From positions 434,001-498,000 of the forward strand of contig NZ_SWFM01000002.1 in assembly GCF_005144865.1 (NCBI RefSeq): 64,000 nucleotides of DNA, read 5' to 3'. Both the position numbers and the translations under genes were made by a program. This stretch comes from Guptibacillus hwajinpoensis. Lineage in GTDB: Bacteria; Bacillota; Bacilli; Bacillales; Guptibacillaceae. Positions 58,307 through 64,000 of the stretch are shown here, piece after piece; position 1 is the first letter of the stretch; every line of letters starts with the position of its first letter. A model generated the notes under the pieces. It was not told the origin of the DNA and searched no databases. It saw only the letters and a program-made list of their open reading frames with translations.

Positions 58307-59206
58307 TTAATATTCTGTATCCGACTTACGTAGTTTGAACTGTACGAGTGTCGTGATGATAATGATTAGAAATAGAATAAATGAACCTGCTGCTGCATAG
58401 CCGAATTGACTAAACTGAAATCCGTTCTTATAAATGAAGAGGGCAATAGAGATCGTACCATCTAATGGTCCACCATCAGTCATTACGAATGGCTCTTCGA
58501 AGAACTGCATCCAGCCGATTAAAGTTGTAACCGTTACGAAAAACGTTGCATATCGAAGGAGAGGGATGGTGACGTTGAACAACACCTGAATTCGATTTGC
58601 CCCATCGATTCTTGCTGCTTCATAGTATGACTTAGGTATTCCTTGAAGAGCTGCTAGGAAAATGATCATGTTAATCCCAATGCCTTTCCAAACAGCAAGA
58701 ATAATGAGCGATAATTTTGCTATTGTAGGGTCAGTTAACCAGGGTATTTTCTCTACTGAAAGCAAGGATAAAAGGTAGTTGAAGAGTCCATACTCCGTAT
58801 TGTAGAGATAGCCCCAAACGACCGCTACTGCAATAATATTTGTAATAGAAGGCATATAATAAACAGCTCGGAAGAATGTGAAGAGTTTTGAAGTTCCGTA
58901 ATTCAATAGAAGAGCAATGCCTAGTGAAAAAATAATGACGAGTGGTACGCCAATTAGGACATAGAAAACAGTATTGAAAATCGATTTATGAAATAGTTCG
59001 TCTGAGAAAAGATCTACATAATTCTCAAAGCCTATGAATTGAATATTTGACCAGTCAGCAAGCCCTTTTAAGTTTAGATCCGTAAAGCTAATAAAAAACG
59101 CAATTAGAATCGGAATAATGCTGAATACAACTAAAATAAGTACAGCAGGGGCGATGAACATTAGTCCGTGTTTTGCTTGGTTAGCATTCTTTATTATACT
59201 GCGCAT
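58307..59206 (-). CDS. Sugar ABC transporter permease (MalF type)
   Basis: First membrane subunit, 299 residues, six membrane segments. The EAA loop is EAARIDGANRIQVLFNVTIPLLRY. A GGTGGG site lies 5 bases before the ATG. It lies downstream of the binding-protein gene with a strong hairpin between the two, and upstream of the MalG-type gene in the same direction. Confidence 0.9.
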   Translation of the reverse strand: MRSIIKNANQAKHGLMFIAPAVLILVVFSIIPILIAFFISFTDLNLKGLADWSNIQFIGFENYVDLFSDELFHKSIFNTVFYVLIGVPLVIIFSLGIALLLNYGTSKLFTFFRAVYYMPSITNIIAVAVVWGYLYNTEYGLFNYLLSLLSVEKIPWLTDPTIAKLSLIILAVWKGIGINMIIFLAALQGIPKSYYEAARIDGANRIQVLFNVTIPLLRYATFFVTVTTLIGWMQFFEEPFVMTDGGPLDGTISIALFIYKNGFQFSQFGYAAAGSFILFLIIIITTLVQFKLRKSDTEY

Positions 59207-59245
59207 GTTATCCCACCTATCTGAAGAAAGCTTTTCCTTCTATAA

Positions 59246-59282
59246 AACGGAGTACAGGCAGTTATCTGCCTGTTACTCCGTC
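59246..59282 (-). terminator. Intercistronic hairpin after the binding-protein gene
   Basis: ACGGAGTAACAGGCAG and CTGCCTGTACTCCGT pair with one bulge, followed on the minus strand by TTTTATAG. This likely stops part of the transcripts or protects the upstream message, giving more binding protein than permease. Confidence 0.78.
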
Positions 59283-59286
59283 TTGA

Positions 59287-60528
59287 TTAGTCTTCTAGCA
59301 TTTCGTTGGCTTTTTTGCTGAATTGGTCAAGCTCTTTATCTAGGTCAGCGTCACCAACATTGATTCGTTCAATAGATGAGAGTAATTCTTGTGCCATTGC
59401 TTCAAATTCTTTCATTTGTGGTGCGCCTTTTGTATTCTCAAGCTGTTCACCTAATGTCGCGAGCATTTTGTCATCACTTAGAGCAGGATCTTCCCATGCT
59501 TCTACACGTGATGGAAGTGTGTTTGAAATCTCAAGCCATTCAAGTTGAGTATCAACTTCATTCATATAAGAAAGGTACTTCAGTGCTTCATCAACGTTTT
59601 CTGAGTTATGGAAAATAGAGAAGTTTGACCCGCCGATGCTGGAAGTGTTCGATTTCTTCTCAGGCATCACAGCAACATCCCATTTACCTTCAAGATCTGG
59701 AGCCTGGTCTTTAAGAATGTTGATCATCCATGGGCCACTGAAAAACATTGGTTTCTTGCCTTCTTTGAAAGCTTGTACGATATCAACGCCGGCTGTGGTC
59801 TGACTGAGGCCTTCATCAAAGTAGCTACTGTAATATTTCAGTGCTTCTCTAAACTCAGGGCTATCAAAATTCAGTTCTTTATTCTCAACGTCCATTTCAT
59901 AACCATTCTGCCAAGCAAAGATAAATGGCGTTATTTGATCATTCATATCGATGTCAAGTCCGTAATAATCATCGCCGCGTTCCGATAAGGTAGTCGCTGC
60001 ATCTTTCAATTCATCCCATGTAGCAGGAGGTTCTTCAAATCCAGCTTCTTTTAAAAGATCTGTACGGTAGTAAAGAACGCGCGTTTCAACGTACCATGGA
60101 ACACCAACCACTTGATCATTAAATGTCATAGAATCAGCTGCACCCTCGAAGTAGTTCTCAGGTTTGAATTCAGGATACTCTTCAAGATAGGATGAAAGAT
60201 CAAGTAAAGCTCCAGCATCCGCAAACTCAGGCACCCACGTTGTTCCAAGCTGAAGAACATCCGGTCCTTTTTGTGATGCAACGGCTGTTAACAGCTTGTC
60301 ATGGGCATTCTCCCAGGGAATAGCTTGTACCTTCACTTTAATATCAGGATTATCTTCTTCGAATTGTTTACTAAGCTCACTAAGCTTCTTTCCTTCTTCA
60401 CCCATTGCCCATACCGTTATTTCCTTTGTTCCGTCTCCTGAACTGCTTTCATCGTTTGAGCATGCCCCAAGAATCATTGAGATTGTAAATAGGCAGACTG
60501 CTAATAGCGCTGACGTTTTCTTCTTCAT
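59287..60528 (-). CDS. Sugar-binding lipoprotein of ABC transporter
   Basis: Extracellular solute-binding protein of family 1, 413 residues from the ATG at 60528, 10 bases after AAGGAG. The signal peptide ends in the lipobox LGAC (MILGACSNDESSSG), so the protein is tethered to the membrane. The early TVWAMGEEGKKLSELSKQFEE and later PWYVETRVLYYRTDLLKEAG blocks are typical of binding proteins for oligosaccharides. It is the first gene of the leftward operon and its promoter carries a LacI-type operator. Beta-1,2-glucans are a possible ligand because of the GH94-like gene on the other side. Confidence 0.92.
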   Translation of the reverse strand: MKKKTSALLAVCLFTISMILGACSNDESSSGDGTKEITVWAMGEEGKKLSELSKQFEEDNPDIKVKVQAIPWENAHDKLLTAVASQKGPDVLQLGTTWVPEFADAGALLDLSSYLEEYPEFKPENYFEGAADSMTFNDQVVGVPWYVETRVLYYRTDLLKEAGFEEPPATWDELKDAATTLSERGDDYYGLDIDMNDQITPFIFAWQNGYEMDVENKELNFDSPEFREALKYYSSYFDEGLSQTTAGVDIVQAFKEGKKPMFFSGPWMINILKDQAPDLEGKWDVAVMPEKKSNTSSIGGSNFSIFHNSENVDEALKYLSYMNEVDTQLEWLEISNTLPSRVEAWEDPALSDDKMLATLGEQLENTKGAPQMKEFEAMAQELLSSIERINVGDADLDKELDQFSKKANEMLED

Positions 60529-60615
60529 TCCGTTCCATCTCCTTTTAAAAAGCTTATTTTCATGATCACTGCAGAGTTCCTTTTTTATTTCACATAACAT
60601 CTTGCCCAAAGTATT

Positions 60616-60625
60616 GAAACGTTTC
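60616..60625. promoter_or_regulatory. LacI-type operator 1
   Basis: GAAACGTTTC within TTGAAACGTTTCGATAA, a perfect 10-base palindrome. It lies just downstream of the -10 box of the binding-protein promoter, where repressor binding would block transcription. Confidence 0.78.
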
Positions 60626-60634
60626 GATAACTCG

Positions 60635-60663
60635 ATTATAATCAAACATGAATCCGCTTTCAA
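60635..60663 (-). promoter_or_regulatory. Sigma-A promoter of the sugar ABC operon
   Basis: On the minus strand TTGAAA (60663-60658) and TATAAT (60640-60635) are separated by exactly 17 bases, a consensus promoter. It fires leftward into the binding-protein gene. Confidence 0.85.
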
Positions 60664-60790
60664 TGCTTTTGTGTAAATAGTTTAAAAACATGTATAACAC
60701 CATTTTTTAGCTATGTTTCATTGGTTAGTTAAGGAAAACAAGGTTTGAATAGTGAGTGTCTTAGCAATGGGGTTTTATATCGAAAAAAAT

Positions 60791-60800
60791 GAAACGTTTC
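60791..60800. promoter_or_regulatory. LacI-type operator 2
   Basis: A second GAAACGTTTC, in the context ATGAAACGTTTCGATTA, matching operator 1 including the three flanking bases GAT. It is 112 bases before the divergent phosphorylase gene, so the same regulator probably controls both directions. Confidence 0.75.
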
Positions 60801-60911
60801 GATTACAGATTTTAGAAAACAGAAGCGCAGAGTAAGTAACTAAATTTTTCGAATAAGGAATTAATAGAAGAATTGCCTTTCTAATTTGTGAAATAAAGGG
60901 GATGTGATGGA

Positions 60912-63900
60912 GTGATTAAAACAGAGCGGGGTAAAACAAGGTTACATGCTGGGGAGATGGAGGCTGTATTTCTAAACAGTGGTGACTTGTACGGACTTTT
61001 TTCAAATAATATTATGGTTAACCAAGTACTTTCTAATTCACTTGATGGGTCACTCAATGCGGTTTATTTGCGCGTGTTTTCAGAGGATGGCATTCAAGCT
61101 TATCCAATGGTCGGTGCCCAATCAAACAGTAAGGTGCAAGTAGGAAAATATCAGGTAGTTTGGACGGGTGAGGTAGCGGATGTGCGCTATAAGGTTATCT
61201 TTACACTGACTGACCAGAATATCTGGTTCTGGGATGTGAGAGTTGAGGCAAGCGACGTTGAAGTTGATGTAGTTTATGGACAGGATCTTGGTCTTGCTGA
61301 GAAAGGAGCTGTCCGAACAAATGAAGCGTATATATCACAGTACTTGGATCACGCTGTATTTGAAACGAATAATGGCTATGTTGTATGTACTCGTCAAAAT
61401 CAGCCTCAACAGAAGTCATTTCCATACCTTCAGCAGGGTTCATTAGGTAAGACGCTAGGCTATTCAACAGATGGGTTTCAATTCTTTGGCTTGTCTTATA
61501 AGGAAACGAACGAGCCAGAAGCGTTAAAGGGTAACTCCCTTCCTAATGAAACGTATCAATATGAATTTGCTTATACCGCTCTACAATCTGAGCGTGTCCT
61601 TTTGAGAGGAGAAGAACAATTTGTCTTTTACGGACTTTTTCAGGAGGATCATCCTCAGGCAGTAGGAAAGCTGGAGTTTGAAGATGACATCCTTGAAGCA
61701 TGGAAACATGTTCAAATGGAAGAAGGACTAGAAACACCTAAGATGCCTGTTCGCTATCTTACAAGTGATCCTGTTCAATCCCTTTCTATGACAAAGGAAG
61801 AGATCAAAGATTTATTTCCAATTCGTAAGCTAGAAGAGCGTGAAAATGGGAATTTACTGTCCTTTTTCACGCCAACATACGAGCATGTTGTATTAAAAGA
61901 AAAAGAGCTTCTCGTTGAGCGTCCGCACGGGCATATTCTTATGTCAGGTGAAAACGACAGAATGAATGAGAATGTTATTTCTACGACAGCTTACATGTAC
62001 GGCATTTTTAATTCTCAAATCTCGCTAGGAAACACATCTTTTCATAAAATGATGAGCAACGCACGCAATCCTCTTAACATTCTCAAAACATCGGGCCAAC
62101 GGATTTATGTGGAACTTGAAGGAACATACAGGTTGCTTGCTATGCCATCGATGTTTGAAATGGGCTTTAACTATGCACGGTGGTTTTACAAATTTGAGGA
62201 CGATCTAATTGTTATAACAAACTTTACGACAGTTGATTCGACACAGGTACAGTTAGATGTGAGTTCTAAAAATGGTAAAGAGTATCGTTATCTCGTAACA
62301 AATCAGATCACAATGTCGAACCATGAATATGAAGGAACTTACAATGTTAGTCGTGATGGGAATCTCTTGACTTTTAGAAGTGGAGATGGTGCTGATAGTG
62401 TTAAAATGAATCCCGAGCTAGCTTATCATCTATACGTCTCAGGTGGTGACGTTTTAGTTGGAGATGAGCGTTTACTTGCTGAACATATTGAGCCAGGATC
62501 TGCTTCTCTTTCGGTTTTAAGTATCGATGCAGTTAAGGATTGGTCACTCTGTATTCAAGGTTCACGTGATGGGGATTTTGAGCCTGATGAACGAGTTGCA
62601 GAACTTGAGATTGAGCGGTATCGGTTATTTTATCAAAATGTGATGAACGATTTTCAGCTAAGTCTTGAAGAGAATAACGCTGAACTGGACAGGGTAAATG
62701 CAGTTGCCTGGTGGTACACTCATAACATGCTCGTTCACTATTCTGTGCCAAGAGGGCTTGAGCAATATATTGGGGCAGCATGGGGAACGCGTGACGTCTG
62801 TCAGGGGCCAATGGAGTATTTTATGGCAGCTCAGCACTACGATACTGTGAAAGAAATCATTAAAACGGTGTATGCTCATCAGTACGAAAAGGATGGAAAT
62901 TGGCCACAATGGTTTATGTTTGATGAGTATTCAACTGTCCAACAGGCTGATAGTCATGGCGATGTCATCGTATGGCCGTTGAAAGTTGTTGGGGATTATA
63001 TCGCAGCAACAGGCGATGTCGCTATTTTGGAAGAGAAGATACCATTTACTAGCCAGAAGGATTTCGTTTTGACAGATCACACCGACACACTACGTGCTCA
63101 TATTGAAAAGCAAATTGCTTACATTAAAAAGAATTTTCTCCATCATACGCACCTCTCTTCTTACGGAGATGGGGACTGGGATGACACGCTCCAACCAGCC
63201 AATGCTCAATTAAAGACTTATATGGTCAGTTCCTGGACGGTCGCCCTTACCTATCAGGCGGTGTTGAAGCTTTCGAAAGCCATAGGGACGAATGGTGAAC
63301 TGGGTAAAGAGTTGAAAGAGCTTGCGGAAGGCATTCAGGAAGATTACAAGAAATTCATTCTAAACTCAGGAGTGTTGCCCGGATTTTTGTATATGGAGGA
63401 TGAAAAAAATCCTGAGAAAATGTTGCACCCGGAGGATACGAAGACAGGCATCCAGTATAGGTTACTCCCAATGATTCGAGGGATGATCAGTGAGTTGTTG
63501 TCAGCGGAAGAAGCTGAGACGCATTATAAAATCATAAAAGAAAACCTCTATTGTCCAGATGGCGTTCGTCTCATGGACAAGCCTGCTAAATACGAAGGTG
63601 GAGTAAGTACCCATTTTAAAAGGGCGGAACAAGCCGCGAACTTTGGTAGGGAAATTGGACTGCAATATGTTCATGCTCATATTCGTTTTGTTGAAGCTAT
63701 GGCGAAGTTGGGTAAAGAGGATGAAGTGTGGCAGGGTCTGCAGATTATCAATCCTGTTGGGATAACGGACGTTGTAACGAATGCAGAGAAACGTCAGAGC
63801 AATGCGTATTTCAGCAGTTCTGATGGGAAATTCAAAACTCGTTATGAAGCTCAGGAACGGTTTGATGAACTAAGAAAAGGGACTGTTCCTGTAAAAGGTG

Positions 63901-64000
63901 GCTGGCGTATTTATTCGAGCGGCCCGGGAATTTATATGAATCAACTTATAACGAATACACTAGGTATTAGGCAAGAAGCAAAACAAATGATTGTCGATCC
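60912..64000 (+). CDS. GH94-like glycoside phosphorylase, probable beta-1,2-oligoglucan phosphorylase (3' end outside window)
   Basis: Open frame of at least 1029 codons, GTG start at 60912 with AAAGGGG 9 bases upstream, running off the window. The C-terminal half is an (alpha/alpha)6 phosphorylase-like domain: WGTRDVCQGPMEYF, ADSHGDVIVWPLKVVGDYI, SSYGDGDWDDTLQPANA with the probable acid Asp, and STHFKRAEQAANFGREIG. These look like GH94 beta-1,2-oligoglucan phosphorylases, which in Listeria are clustered with a sugar-binding lipoprotein and permeases. The N-terminal 500 residues are beta-rich. It is divergent from the ABC operon with a shared operator, so it likely phosphorolyses the imported sugar. 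Exact substrate is inference. Confidence 0.75.
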   Translation, partial: MIKTERGKTRLHAGEMEAVFLNSGDLYGLFSNNIMVNQVLSNSLDGSLNAVYLRVFSEDGIQAYPMVGAQSNSKVQVGKYQVVWTGEVADVRYKVIFTLTDQNIWFWDVRVEASDVEVDVVYGQDLGLAEKGAVRTNEAYISQYLDHAVFETNNGYVVCTRQNQPQQKSFPYLQQGSLGKTLGYSTDGFQFFGLSYKETNEPEALKGNSLPNETYQYEFAYTALQSERVLLRGEEQFVFYGLFQEDHPQAVGKLEFEDDILEAWKHVQMEEGLETPKMPVRYLTSDPVQSLSMTKEEIKDLFPIRKLEERENGNLLSFFTPTYEHVVLKEKELLVERPHGHILMSGENDRMNENVISTTAYMYGIFNSQISLGNTSFHKMMSNARNPLNILKTSGQRIYVELEGTYRLLAMPSMFEMGFNYARWFYKFEDDLIVITNFTTVDSTQVQLDVSSKNGKEYRYLVTNQITMSNHEYEGTYNVSRDGNLLTFRSGDGADSVKMNPELAYHLYVSGGDVLVGDERLLAEHIEPGSASLSVLSIDAVKDWSLCIQGSRDGDFEPDERVAELEIERYRLFYQNVMNDFQLSLEENNAELDRVNAVAWWYTHNMLVHYSVPRGLEQYIGAAWGTRDVCQGPMEYFMAAQHYDTVKEIIKTVYAHQYEKDGNWPQWFMFDEYSTVQQADSHGDVIVWPLKVVGDYIAATGDVAILEEKIPFTSQKDFVLTDHTDTLRAHIEKQIAYIKKNFLHHTHLSSYGDGDWDDTLQPANAQLKTYMVSSWTVALTYQAVLKLSKAIGTNGELGKELKELAEGIQEDYKKFILNSGVLPGFLYMEDEKNPEKMLHPEDTKTGIQYRLLPMIRGMISELLSAEEAETHYKIIKENLYCPDGVRLMDKPAKYEGGVSTHFKRAEQAANFGREIGLQYVHAHIRFVEAMAKLGKEDEVWQGLQIINPVGITDVVTNAEKRQSNAYFSSSDGKFKTRYEAQERFDELRKGTVPVKGGWRIYSSGPGIYMNQLITNTLGIRQEAKQMIVD

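Noticed and set aside
60616..60800. GAAACGTTTC sites as CcpA cre sites
   Set aside because: They resemble cre in part, but two identical sites facing a local LacI regulator operon fit a local operator better. Overlapping CcpA control is not excluded.

Overview
The window looks like chromosomal DNA of a Bacillota species, most likely a Bacillaceae relative of the environmental, salt- or alkali-tolerant Bacillus type. Grounds: strong AGGAGG-type ribosome sites, frequent TTG and GTG starts, many U-tailed hairpin terminators, a ywrC/ywrD/chromate-transporter neighbourhood as in Bacillus subtilis, a RocR-like sigma-54 activator, and secreted proteins with cell-wall-binding repeats. No tRNA, rRNA, CRISPR array or prophage was seen.

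Layout. 1-2.5 kb: end of a sugar ABC transporter with two Gfo/Idh/MocA oxidoreductases. 2.6-5.6 kb: PaaK-like ligase, alpha/beta hydrolase, small secreted protein. 5.7-17 kb: a sigma-54 regulon. A PAS-AAA+ activator lies between a leftward six-gene operon (ureohydrolase, SSS symporter, aldehyde dehydrogenase, NCS1 permease, nitrilase-family amidase, cyclase-family hydrolase) and a rightward aminotransferase plus aldehyde dehydrogenase pair. Both units have near-consensus -24/-12 promoters. It is probably catabolism of a guanidino, polyamine or other nitrogen compound. 17-20 kb: secreted metallophosphoesterase and a DadA-like oxidase. 20.7-23.4 kb: a c-di-GMP-I riboswitch with terminator, a 23-residue ORF, a secreted HExxH peptidase and a GGDEF cyclase. 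23.4-27 kb: AsnC regulator, YwrD-like gamma-glutamyltransferase, paired chromate transporters. 27.2-30.7 kb: GntR regulator, second aminotransferase, amino acid permease. 31-41 kb: regulators, POT transporter with a remnant of a second copy, a small secreted peptide, tandem MgtC proteins, cell-surface enzymes, YhdT/PanF. 41.8-52.5 kb: M28 aminopeptidase, a complete-looking type I toxin-antitoxin locus, two YVTN propeller proteins, M20 amidohydrolase, thioesterase, 2-hydroxyacid dehydrogenase, two polysaccharide deacetylases. 52.7-56 kb: REP-associated tyrosine transposase, ankyrin lipoprotein, glycerophosphodiesterase. 56.3-64 kb: LacI regulator, sugar ABC transporter and a divergent GH94-like phosphorylase cut by the window end, with two matching LacI-type operators.

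The most unusual feature is a family of 17 intergenic palindromic elements spread from 2.5 to 56 kb. Each has a hairpin core ending CACCACCCG and a GTCGAA-like tail. All 17 tails point the same way on the chromosome, while the loop between the arms is found in both orientations (11 to 6). The distance from hairpin to tail is 6, 16 or 26 bases, because a 10-base unit is present one to three times. One copy lies just upstream of the RAYT transposase gene, the probable mobiliser. The family resembles REP/RAYT systems of Gram-negative bacteria, but the decamer-phased tail is not something I can match to a described family.
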